The position numbers and the translations under genes are program-made. Of a stretch of DNA of 64,000 bases, positions 38,344 through 48,835 are shown piece after piece. The notes under the pieces are model-generated. The model made no database searches. It was not told the DNA's origin and saw only the letters and a list, made by a program, of their open reading frames with translations. Location: assembly GCA_022113835.1 (NCBI GenBank), contig JAILWY010000009.1, positions 12,810,001 through 12,874,000 on the forward strand. Direction: 5' to 3'. Position 1 is the stretch's first letter, and each line of letters opens with the position of its first letter. This stretch comes from Atopsyche davidsoni (Eukaryota > Arthropoda > Insecta > Trichoptera > Hydrobiosidae).

Positions 38344-39050
38344 TTCTTTCCAAACAATCATATATGAGCCGGTTGAAATTGCATCTTATGAGTGTAGTTT
38401 GGTTTGTCTCCGCTTTGTAAAACCGTCCTCTAGTAAAGCGTTCACGATTTTATTCAGATACTTGATGGAAAAATTGGTGAATAAATATAAATCTGATATT
38501 TTTGCGGTAGTACAAGTGAGGTGAAATTTATGATAAAGTGTCTCAGATATTTTTGGGATAGGACTGGTGAGGTGAAAGCTACTTGAAAGTGTTTCTGGTA
38601 TTTTTGCGACAGGACTGGTGAGGTGAAAGCTGTGTGAAAGTCTGCCTAATATTTTTGTGGTAGTATAAGTTAGGTGAAAGCTATGTGAAAGTGTCTCTGA
38701 TATTTTTGCGATAGGACTGGTTAGGTGAAAGCTATGTGAAAGTCCATCTAATATTTTTGCGGTAGTACATGTTAGGTGAAAGTGACTTTGGTATTTTTGC
38801 GTTGATAAAAGTGAGGTGTTAACTATGTGAAAGTGTAGCTGATATTTTTGCATTGGTACAAGTGAGGTGTAAGCTTTGTGAAAGTCTTCTTGATATTTTT
38901 GTGATAGAACGATAATTAAACAGAGAAATATTCGCGAAAATAATAATGTCGATATAATATTCAAAATAAAAATTCTTTCCAGAAAATCATATATAAGGTT
39001 GTTGAAATAGCATCTTATGGATGTAGTTTGGTTTGTCTACGTCTCTGTAA
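38344..39050. repeat. Direct-repeat-flanked unit enclosing the 51-bp minisatellite
   Basis: A 77-bp segment at 38344-38420 (TTCTTTCC, ATCATATAT, GCATCTTATG, GTAGTTTGGTTTGTCT) recurs in the same orientation at 38973-39050 with roughly 80 percent identity. A shorter match, GAGAAATATT, precedes each. The two copies bracket the minisatellite, which looks like an old duplication or a terminally repeated element. The full class is unknown. Confidence 0.55.
38480..38915. repeat. 51-bp minisatellite, nine copies
   Basis: TATTTTTG starts at 38497, 38548, 38599, 38650, 38701, 38752, 38792, 38843 and 38894. The spacing is exactly 51 bp except for one 40-bp unit that has lost 11 bp. The consensus includes GGTGAAAGCTATGTGAAAGT and GATATTTTTGCGATAG. 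The minus strand is open for 192 codons right through the array, but the 11-bp loss shifts the frame within it and the frame stays open, so the openness is a property of the repeat. See the rejected list. Confidence 0.85.
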
Positions 39051-41111
39051 TGCATTAAATCTGTGTAATTTTAAAGTTGCTATTAAAAATAATTATTCGT
39101 TGCATATTTGCCTCAATTCGACCCAATCACCAGAGTTTTTATGCTATTATTTACTACACATTTTACAAAAAATATAAACAATAATTTTTGTAGTCTATAA
39201 ATATATTTTTGGAATTAAATATTTTTTGCATTATGTGTATTATTGATTATGTCCAACTATAAATATACCTTGAAATAACCGGCATTCTAGAATATGCTCT
39301 TGGGTGCAAAAACGTTAGTGACCCTTGTCATAAAGTATTTTAAAATAACAAGATTTACGACTAAACGCAATGTTATATTGTCCACATAAGCATTGGATAA
39401 TTTTTTTTAATCTGTTCAGAAACGGGGTGGAATACGTTGGAGTCGAGGTCCGCAACCTCTTTGCATTATGCCGCCGAAGCAAATTGCTCCGATCTAATAT
39501 TTAAGTAGTGATCCATTCGCTTTGACACTTGAAGCCATATTTGTCAGTCACTCGAGATGGGCTCGCCCGCCTCCATTATTCATGATGTTTCGGATATGTT
39601 GATTCTGCCTCGCATCTCGAGTTAAAGCAATACGGGCTAAAAGCAAAAGCATTTTATCAGGACGAACTTATTTATTTGTTCCAAACAAATAAATTTACAT
39701 CACAAAGACGCTCGCATCTAAAATAAAAACGCCAGAAGAGTTACAGCGGAATGGCGGAGCTCCAGCGCCTTCTAGAAATGACGCCAACATCTCGGGCGGA
39801 TTTTTACATCATTAGCTCATTCGATTTCAAAACGTCTAGACCCGAGCTCGGCGAAGGCTTCGAAAATATTAGCGCACGCCCTGAATTTTTTTTTCTCCAA
39901 TTTCTGTCACGAAGTTCGGTACTAAGTGGAGGTCTTTATTTATTTTGGAAACGTGATAGCCCGAACTCGCGAGAAAAAAAGGCAATAAGATTGACGTAAA
40001 CCCAATATATTCTGCACCGAAATTTACTAATATGACAAAATTTATTTCAGATTGCCTCGGGCCATCGTTATCGATTTAAAAACGACGTGTGGAAATTACA
40101 GAGAGGTTACTCAAACGGTTTATTTTCTCAGAACATAAATCATTTACACGAAGTATCACGCTTTTGACTTCGTTGCTTGATGAAGGTGGTTAATCAAAGA
40201 ATTCGGTATATTTGATCTATTTCATAGAAAAAACAATTAAAAATCAAAGGTTTCATAATTTATAATATTAATTTATTTGAAGTAAATTATAAAACAAATA
40301 TTGTAAGAACCAAGAGGAAAGAACTGACACTAAATATGAAATGAAATATGCTTATACGTACGAGTACATGCTTAATATATGTAAAAGATAAAAGTAATTT
40401 TTTTATTCATTAATACAATCATTGATTGTGTTTGGATTAAATACATTATTGGAAATGTCTGTATTTAAAAAAAAATTGCTTTTCTTAGTAAAATAACTTT
40501 AATTTTACAAAATTATCAGCAAATTACTCTGTTTGAAGTAATGCGTGCTTATAAATTATTATAATCCGCAAATTCGCAAAATTCAAAAGTAATTCCGTAC
40601 ATCATTTATAAGTACGAGTAAAAGATGCATAAATTCAAATATAATTAATTAAATCTTCCGGTTGGAAGTTCCACTTCACCTTCTTAAAGACATTAATATC
40701 TCAGCATTTCCGGAACTAATCCAAAGTATATCAGAATGGGAACAAAATGTATGTTTAGCTGACATCCATTTGGATAATAAATGTCTGGAGTTGTACGTCC
40801 CGGGAGCAGGGAGACAGTCCCACACAGACTCGGTGCCGGCATCTCCCGTGCAAACAAAATTAGATGCCGTCAAGATGCTTGTTTTGATGTGCCTAATGTT
40901 CCGCCGGAGTTCATATTCCGAGCGGGAACATTATTCATTCCCATTTTGTACCGAGAGACTTTTATGTGTGTAAAAGTACTCGCGAGCTCGGGGGCGGACA
41001 TCGCTAATGAGTATTTTGCTGGCGAATTAATTAATATCTGCTTGCTTTATATATACTTGTTTTCGGCAACACGCTTAATGAATTATTTTTCTTTTCTTGG
41101 GCGATTTTGAA
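39051..41111. other. Two strong islands at 39.6 and 40.8 kb
   Basis: The 39420-40010 and 40660-41040 islands are long and GC-rich. The 40662-40973 frame (103 codons) has a protein-like first half (FPELIQSISEWEQNVCLAD), but two other frames are open over the same stretch, so coding status is doubtful. Confidence 0.35.
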
Positions 41112-41371
41112 TGATAATGATTAAGTACATTTTTTCAAATATTGAAAATTGATTATATTTATTAGAAAAATATAATCGTGATTCGTGTGGGATTTGAACC
41201 CACATCCCCAAGCTTACAAGCAAGAATTTTTAACAATCATATCCTATAAATGAAACAACGTACTTATTATGCCGATTAAATATTGTGTGACTTGCAAATA
41301 ACGATGATATTTTTCGGAGAGTTACTTTAATCAATTTTCAATATTTGAAAAAATGTACTTAATCATTATCA
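41112..41371 (-). mobile_element. Family B element, copy 3 (variant termini)
   Basis: The terminal inverted repeats (41112-41155 and 41328-41371) are perfectly complementary over 44 bp, starting TGATAATGATTAAGTAC. They differ from the ACTAATATGATTAGGCAC termini of the other copies but keep a related pattern. The centre holds an antisense T-arm, GTGGGATTTGAACCCAC (41187-41203), and the family motif GATGATATTTTTC. No tail follows the right repeat. Perfect arms around a diverged centre suggest that arm identity is maintained or recent. Confidence 0.6.
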
Positions 41372-41789
41372 ATCAATCAAACCTAGGCAAAATCGTACTT
41401 CCTGTGAGACGGTCTTCACAAAAATCAATAATATATGTTATTAATTTTTTTTAGTACTTGCTTTAGTGTGCTCATAAAATACCGTGTGGCGGACTTAATC
41501 GTAAAAGCTACAAAAGTGTTTTGATTGCTTGCAGTCTCACCTCATACGCGAGGAGTGATAAAGGCTACGTTACAAGTACATATTTATTTGTTTGTTTTTA
41601 CTAAATGCTAGTTATAAACATTGCATGATTATATTTATTTGACATAATATTATGCATAACAATATAGAACTGCAAAAACTATATTTCTTGGAGTAATTTT
41701 AATTTAAAAGTTCGTGCTGGTGAGGGAGCTCCTGCTATTATTTCCGCAGCCTGCTACCGAAGAAGTGTCAGATCTTAACTTATCTTATA

Positions 41790-41973
41790 TAATAATGCTA
41801 TTGGGCAGCAGCAATATGCAGAATTTTCCTTCAAATATAAAACTGCGGTTTTGAAGGACCCGGGGACCTTTTACACTATTCTCCCTAAGAAAATCTAGCA
41901 TATTCTCATATATGCTCAGTGAGGTGATCGCAAACCTCCTCTGAGGAGAGGCACCCAAAGAAGAAGACAAATT
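41790..41973. repeat. Dispersed repeat family C, copy 2
   Basis: This copy matches 2582-2780 over its whole length, including GGGCAGCAG, CCTTC.AATATAAAACTGCG, TATATGCTCAGTGA and CCTCCTCTGAGGAGAGGCAC. The preceding GC-richer 60 bp (from about 41715) may belong to it. Like copy 1, its minus strand stays open for about 65 codons. Confidence 0.6.
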
Positions 41974-43795
41974 CGTGCGATTCATTGTAAGCTCTACACA
42001 AATATTTTTTTTATTTAAACCTTAAATTGAAATAAGCAAATAACATTCATTCTCTTCCGAGAAATAATAAATTGAATTGAATGATTTCATTATTTTATTA
42101 AAGAAGATCCTATTAATATTTGTAAAAGGTATTTTGATTAATGTCGAACAAAGCAATCAGGTAGCGTTTAATACAAGCAAAACATCTTCAACTTCCATAG
42201 ATTTCTCCAGAAAGCTTGTAGCTATTATGTATCTATGCTACTTTGATATCCTTTACATTCAAAATTCAGGACAATCTCAATTTTCTCGTATATAAACCTT
42301 CAATATTAACTTCTCAACCTATTTCATAGTCACAAGATTCAATATAAATGACATATTAATATCTTATAATAAACTTGGTCAGGCTTTTGAAACGATATAC
42401 CGTTATTTGTCTTATACAACGTTACAATTTAACATAATAATTTTCTCAGATGATACTGATAACTTTTAATTTATTTTATTGCATTATCAGTTTACCAGTT
42501 CATTATATACACATATTTATAATATATTAATTTATAAAAATAATATTTCGTTTGTGATATAATACGAAACAGTCTTATTTAGAGTTGAAATTAACAACTA
42601 TGTTATAATGATTTGTTTCGCATTACTATGCGGGCCTCAAATTTATAATGAAATCATTTGTTAAAATATCTAATTAATCCGCAAAATATCCATTTCATAT
42701 TCATTTACGACTCTCACCAGTTCCCATTTTGGTTCCTTTGACGTGATTTTGTCCTAAATATTTCAGATTGCTGCTAAACTTTTAATCGATTTTCTGTTTC
42801 AAGGGAATAACTTTATATTGGGCTATGTTTCAAGAATAATAAAAGCGACCTAATATGTGATAGTTTGCAAATGTCTAATTTTTACACTACATATTTCATA
42901 CAACCAAACCTCTAATATCTCGACTTCCGTCTATTAGTGAACGCTTGAATATTGTATTTTCTAGAAGGGGAAGATAGTTTCCAGAAAATAGCCTGTTATT
43001 ATTTAATGAAAATGTATCGTGCCTAAAGGCATTCATTAAATGTAAATATTGATATATCTCTGAAATGAAACCATGCAATTTTGGTAAAATGAGACTTCTT
43101 GACCAAAGCTCATAATTAAATTATATAAAAAGTCTCCAGTACTCTTTATGCATGTGTATTTTTAATGGAATGGAATGGAATTTAATTGAATTTCCATAGA
43201 GACTTAAGTTTTAAAAACAAGAAAGCAACTAAAATAAGCACTAAACTAGGTAGTAGGAAGATACATTTAATTATAGATTATAATCTCAATTTAATTAAAA
43301 TACAGTGATATTTCAACAGATTCAAATGTTTCTATGTTTATCGGTGTATAAATTGTGTACATAAGCATGTTTATATCCAGGCACTTAGCAAGCCCCAAGG
43401 CGGATACGACGGATGGCTGTGACATCTCCCGATGCAGCATCACGACCAGATCGGAGACAATTTGCAATTACGAAGCCTTTGATCACGAGACAATGAGTAA
43501 TTGAACCATTGTGCGAGACAGGCGTCACGAGGGAGCGGATGGACTGGTTAAAAATATATAGCTTTAGAGACAATCATGTTGCTAAAATAATTTGATATTT
43601 TTATTAAGTAATATTCTGTTGTATTATGTGACTACTCAAAGATAAAATATTATTTTTAGTTAAATATATTTAAATATACAACTGCAAAATCTTTTATATT
43701 TCTAACTATTTTATGCGTAACGTAATTGAACGCTTGCTGAATGTTTTTTATTTCATTCAATTAAAAAATACACCAATGGTTAAAGCGCCCCACAC

Positions 43796-43943
43796 ACGTA
43801 TCAACAAATTGACATCTCGTTCAACAAATTGAACAATGGTGTAGCCATTACCAGTAGTTTTTGTGAGATTTCACCAATATTCACTGGTATATGGCTACAC
43901 CATTGTTCAATTTGTTGAACGAGACATCAATTTGTTGATACGT
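43796..43943. mobile_element. Fold-back element with internal direct repeats
   Basis: Arms of about 60 bp (43796-43855 and 43882-43943) match at about 57 positions around a 26-nt loop. Each arm contains CAACAAATTGA twice, so the arms also have internal symmetry. GGTGTAGCCAT lies near the loop. No target duplication was identified. Probably a MITE. Confidence 0.6.
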
Positions 43944-45583
43944 TACTGAAAAATAGTAAAATATAATTTAATTACATTACAAAGCACTAGCAAGATAAAA
44001 TTTATAAAAAAAAAGTTTTTGTGTTCAATATTTATCAAAGTTTAACCAAATTCGAAAAAAAATTCATTACCATGCCCTTCTCAAAGGATGTATATTTTGA
44101 AACTAATTTAAAAATTTTTGATTATAAAAAAGTTGGATACGCCGATAAGAAACCGCCGAAAGAGGAACTTTTTCATTCCAAGCGAGAGCAGTGCTCTGGC
44201 TGGCTCCTCCATACCTCACACTTGGCAAATAATTTACCTTTGATTATATCTATTTTGCTCTGAGTGAAAAGTTGCCAAACTTTTCAGGACCGCTCTTTTT
44301 ACGTTCAAAAGCAAGACGCCGACAAAAGACTTCCAATAATGCCTTTAAATTTTCCGCTGGCAGAATCTTTAATGGCGCCGAAATTACTTGATTGGATATT
44401 AAATAATCATTTTTATTAAAATAATAATATTAATGTTGATTGATTTTGGTAAATTTTGTTGACACTGTAATAAATCATTTTTCATGCTTTTAAACCAATA
44501 TAAAGTTCTTTATTAGTTTCGACCTGCCATTGTTAATTAATTATTAAAATTAGCAATCAGCTCTACTCAGGATTATTATTCTTTAATTGTTTAATTGGTA
44601 AGTGGTGCATTATTTTTATAAACACGAATAAGAATATTGATGGCATTTCTTTCCATTAATAATGACTACCGTATTGTTATTTGTTTTAGTTGCCTAAACT
44701 TGTTAAGATCGAGGAGAATTTTTTATATGTCATTTAACAATAAAATATATTTCAAACGCATTTGGGTTCTAGGTTAAGTATTTAAAGCTAAATTTGATAT
44801 TTGATAGAAAATATTAAAATAAAGTTAACATTTTATGTATGATTGCATAGATTGTGTAGAAATAAAATGATTGCTTTATTGAATTCCTTATGATTTATAT
44901 TTATGAGAATACATCGAAGGCAAAATGCTACTCGACAGAGAAGGAAATTCCTGATATTTCTAGAAGCAATCAGCGTAAGTGCATATACTGCAATTGCACT
45001 CACAGCTTCATCTTTGAATCACCCTTTTAAATCTAGCACCTTAATGCGGCGAGGGCTATATTATTACAGAAGTAAATCTTATTTTTCAATTTTTGACTTT
45101 TTCACCATTAAATAACAATTGAGTTGAAATTTACTCATTTCAATATAAAACAAAAAAATAGATAAATATGTGTTTCAAAATATTATTACACCATATCAAA
45201 AAAATTTCATTTTTACTTTTTATTACATATACGATAAACACGATGAAGAAGTATTTAAGTATTGGATAATTTAACTTTAGCGTTCAAAATATAGTGTTTT
45301 ATAATTGAATGACCCTATTAATAAATTTTAAACTAAATACTTTTAAATTGAATGTATCTGAAAAAAACAAACATGACATATATTAATAGAGTTAAATAAT
45401 TATAACGTTCAAGTTTTCAGGTAAAATATCTTTGTAATTTTATAGGCTCCCGAGGGGTGCAGGTAGGCTGGAGAGATCCTCTGAAAGTGTTTGCATCATC
45501 ACGCCAAAGTTGGATAAGTTCATCAAGTATTAATCCGCATCTCATTTTACTTAGAGCTTAGCGGTTGTTAGGCGCGCAGCTCA

Positions 45584-45597
45584 GTCGCCATGGCAAC
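45584..45597. promoter_or_regulatory. RFX X-box-like palindrome
   Basis: GTCGCCATGGCAAC matches the RFX X-box palindrome GTTGCCATGGCAAC at 13 of 14 positions. It lies in a GC-rich island (45440-45670). X-boxes commonly mark genes of ciliated cells, which in insects means sensory neurons. Factor binding is inferred from the motif only. Confidence 0.45.
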
Positions 45598-47657
45598 TGC
45601 CCACCCGAGGGGATGATCTAGTTAAATATATTTGTCCCCTGTTGTTACTCGCGGTTCACTTTCATAGTTTAACATGCCGAGTGGCTGAACAAACAGTTAT
45701 TGCAACACGCAATTTTCTTAAGAAAACCCGACGTCTTCTGAAGATGTTTTCGTGCTGAACAATTAGGCATTGAGCGTTTACTTAAAAATTAGTGTACATT
45801 AAGTGTTCAGAGCATTGCGCATACCGAGAGGGATAAATGGTTGGATAAATTAAGCGGATAGCTACAAATGATTACATGTTTCAAGATCTTAGAGAGAAAA
45901 AAAAACATCTTGTTTGTCCATAAAATGAAATTTCTTTGATATTTTTACATGATATGTAATATATAAGATGTTTGTTTTAAATAAAGATTTATTTGTCAAG
46001 TATTACTTGAATGAATAAATTCGAAGACTATGAATAAATATACTTGAAATCAATGTTTTTCAAACGATTAAATTTAAATATTTTATACTGAGATTTGTGT
46101 TTTACTTATAATTTTTTTCAAGTATATAACTTAAGAAGAAACATTTTAGATACTAAAAACAATAATAATAGTCTTTTAAAAATATATAAACATCGTTCGT
46201 ACTTTGTGTGATTTAAAAATACGGTTTAAAAAAACAACGCTCATCTCTTAATAAATAAAGGGAATTAATTGAGAAATAAAATAATCGCCAGTGGGACACT
46301 TCCGGTGGTTAGGGCACCCTCAGAGCGATTCCGGGCCACGAGGGGAAGCTCAGTGTGGGCACAGCCGCCCCTACTGCCATTACAGCCCTTAATGAAAAGA
46401 CTATGTTCCGGTTTACTGATGCCCGCTTTTAGATTGCTATAATTTCGTTTTCACTTCCGTTCTCGAAAATTTAGTTTATCAGATAGACAAAATTAGCATT
46501 ATATGTTTTTAATGATATTAAAAGCATAATTAAACTCTGAATGGATTTTTTAAGAAGTCAAACATTACAATTTTTTAATAAAAAACAATAATAGTAATGT
46601 AGCAATATTTTGAGTACTTAACATAATTTAATGATTTGGTAAGGGGTACTTTTAAGTGGATATTTTAACAGTAAAAAACCAAAAATTACATTACATTTTT
46701 GACTATCTGAAAAGTTAGTGCATCATTATGATGACGGTTTATAATGTATTTTTAGATTTTGGGTATCTACTCAAGTAAACAATCTTTGATATTTTTTTTT
46801 GTACAGTAGTGATGAAATTATTTTAAAAAAATATATTAAAAAAAAAAGAATCACTTTATAAAATGTTAATATATGATTCGTATAGTTCTTGATAAAATAA
46901 AGTGTGAGTTACAGTTATAGTTTGATCTTATTTAAAACTGAGTAATATCAACATTGAACAACTTACTAAGTTTAAACGACTTCGTGTAAAACATTTCAAT
47001 TTCTTGTATTTGCACTCCGTCCCAGTAGTAGAAGGTTTGTTTTTCTCCGGTCTATTGTAAATCCATTGAATTGCGTTAATTCACGATCACACCTAAATAT
47101 TTGTATTTAATTTCTTGGTGTTGCAAGTCACGTAGTCTGTTTATTGTTGCCCCGGTGTGCCTTTTACCCCATTAAGTTCTTACCCTTCGACCGCGATGTT
47201 CATGAAACCCATAATGTAGGCCGCCACTCCACTGCCGACTGATCTCACAGCTACAGCCCCGGCGGGAATAAAATAATTGATTCCAGAATGTATTTGTATT
47301 ATTTTATCTACGTCATAAATTCGAAGCATAATAAATTTATTGTAGGGTGCGAAATGCCTTAGATGAAATCTTGAACTATGATTACATACATTTCTATTGA
47401 AAAGTTCATTCAGTAAACTAGATCTTAAATCTTCAAATAATATGAGTATAAAAATCGTCATAATTATTTATTTCACATTTATTTATGTCACAAGCTCGGA
47501 AACAAAATATCTTCTTTAACCTCACAATATCGTTTAAATTTTAATAATTACAATACAACATTGAACGTAACCTTCTAGCCGTACCATAAAACATTCTAAT
47601 GAATCAAAAATATGGTTGTGTAATAAATTTAACCGGTTTAATTATGCATAAAAAATT

Positions 47658-47881
47658 ATTACTAATATGATTAGGCATATAAGTTCATACATAGAAGATG
47701 ATTTAAAGAAACTCTCAGAAAAATATCATCGTGTGGGATTTGAACCCACAAATCACGATGATATTTTTCTGAGAGTTTCTTTAAATCATCTTCTATGTAT
47801 GAACTAATATGCCTAATCATATTAGTAATAATATAATAAACCCGTAATAGGTAATAAATACGCATCTGATTGACGTTAATC
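47658..47881. mobile_element. Family B element, copy 4 (near-perfect hairpin)
   Basis: Arms of 73 bp (about 47659-47731 and 47756-47828) differ at a single position and enclose a short centre with only the T-arm remnant GTGGGATTTGAACCCAC (47733-47749). The tail has the AACCCGTAAT hairpin and GATTGACGTTAATC. AAAAAATT occurs at 47650-47657 and 47882-47889, a likely 8-bp target duplication. The near identity of the arms marks a young copy or one homogenised by gene conversion. Confidence 0.65.
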
Positions 47882-48568
47882 AAAAAATTGACATATATAT
47901 ATATATAAAAAACTTAAAATCCAGAAGACTCCACTCATTTGACCTTTACCAAATAGTGAATTTCTGTAACTTAGGATAATAACTATGCATTATACCTAAT
48001 TCTCTCTGAAACTGTATTATTTTATCCACGGCACTCGAATAAAAAGAGGCTACAAGTTGACTATATTTATTATGTAACATAACATTAGGTACCCAGTACA
48101 CTATTCTCTGTCGTAAAAAGGCGGTATAACTCGCTGTGGAACATATTTTGGGGTTGTATGTTTTTCAGGCTGTCGGGGTATCATCCTTGCTGGTCCTGAT
48201 ATGTCCTCCTACGTGCCTCGGTCACGGAATACTAAAGGCATTATCTTTTTAACACGTTCAGTGGCACGAAGGCTTACCATTATTTTAGAGGAAATAAAAC
48301 GAACCTTCTATAAAATAAAAAAAAACTTAAGCTACAATGTAAAGATAATTCTGAAATTAATTATTAAATTTAAAAAAAAGATAATTTTTAAAATCTACTG
48401 ATAGAAAACAACAAATTGGAATCTTTATCATGATTGTATATCCTGTGCCTTAGAATGTGTATCACTGCTTAGAGATTTAAAAAGCATTTAAACATTTGCG
48501 AATTTAAAGTTCAAATTTTAATGTGCATTTCAATACATTATAATTTTATAAAATATAAACGAATATAT
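47882..48568. other. AT-rich DNA
   Basis: A short (AT)n tract follows the family B tail, then a mildly GC-richer stretch at 48110-48260. Nothing else seen. Confidence 0.3.
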
Positions 48569-48630
48569 TATGATAATGATAAAAGCACCTTTGTATTTTG
48601 TCTTCACTTTGAGTTTATTAAAAAAAAATT

Positions 48631-48674
48631 GCATTACTAGTTTCGACCCAATACACTGGGTCATCATCAGATGT
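48631..48674 (-). ncRNA. Type I hammerhead ribozyme, minus strand of palindrome
   Basis: On the minus strand the core CTGATGA corresponds to plus 48664-48670, GAAA to plus TTTC 48641-48644, and the six-pair stem II to plus 48657-48662 with 48645-48650. Stem I is weakened: plus 48671-48674 pairs with 48631-48634 at only three positions because a G of the plus-strand version has become A. The core is intact, so this copy may be slow rather than dead. It lies back to back with the plus-strand motif. Confidence 0.65.
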
Positions 48675-48693
48675 ATAACTAAATGTTAAGTTA

Positions 48694-48739
48694 TGCATCT
48701 GATGATGACCCAGTGTATTGGGTCGAAACTAGTAATGCA
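48694..48739 (+). ncRNA. Type I hammerhead ribozyme, plus strand of palindrome
   Basis: The most complete motif of the set. Stem I is TGCAT (48694-48698) with ATGCA (48735-48739), five pairs. The core CTGATGA is at 48699-48705 with one extra U at 48706. Stem II is GACCCA (48707-48712) with TGGGTC (48719-48724), six pairs, loop GTGTAT. GAAA is at 48725-48728, then C-TA-G-T and cleavage after A48734. Every residue of the known catalytic core is present. If transcribed, self-cleavage would be expected, perhaps as a dimer because stem III is only two pairs. Confidence 0.75.
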
Positions 48740-48835
48740 ATTTTTTTTAATAAACTCAAAGTGAAAACAAAATACAAAGGTACTTTTATAATTATAATAA
48801 TGGATCTTCACGAATCAAATGTCTTGTATGTAAAT

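Larger units (their letters stand above)
41974..47657. other. AT-rich DNA with islands and the X-box
   Basis: Islands lie at 43380-43560, 44140-44400, 45440-45840 (X-box), 46280-46440 and 47140-47280. A short GGAAT run lies at 43165-43180. The AT-rich intervals at 42.0-43.1, 44.4-45.4 and 45.9-47.0 kb show nothing supportable. Confidence 0.35.
48569..48835. mobile_element. Family A repeat, copy 2: head-to-head palindrome
   Basis: A left arm (about 48569-48680) and right arm (about 48691-48803) are near-identical inverted copies of the same unit: tail, hammerhead, central GTTATGCATCTGATG hairpin, hammerhead, tail. The right side continues with TAATGGATCTTCACGAATCA to about 48835, matching the third copy after its insertion. 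The best-preserved copy in the window, it keeps the full catalytic core on both strands. Twin or inverted arrangements are known for Penelope-like elements. No reverse transcriptase is visible, so movement would depend on another element. A simple MITE is the alternative, but the conserved ribozyme core argues against it. Confidence 0.7.

Noticed and set aside
38386..38964. 192-codon minus-strand frame, with a hydrophobic leader-like start, as a secreted repeat protein
   Set aside because: The frame begins at a non-ATG codon and openness comes from the 51-bp repeat. An 11-bp deletion changes the frame inside the array without closing it, so there is no sign of coding constraint.
40662..40973. 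103-codon protein gene
   Set aside because: Two other frames overlap it and the second half has no protein-like pattern. Left as a weak candidate in the region note.
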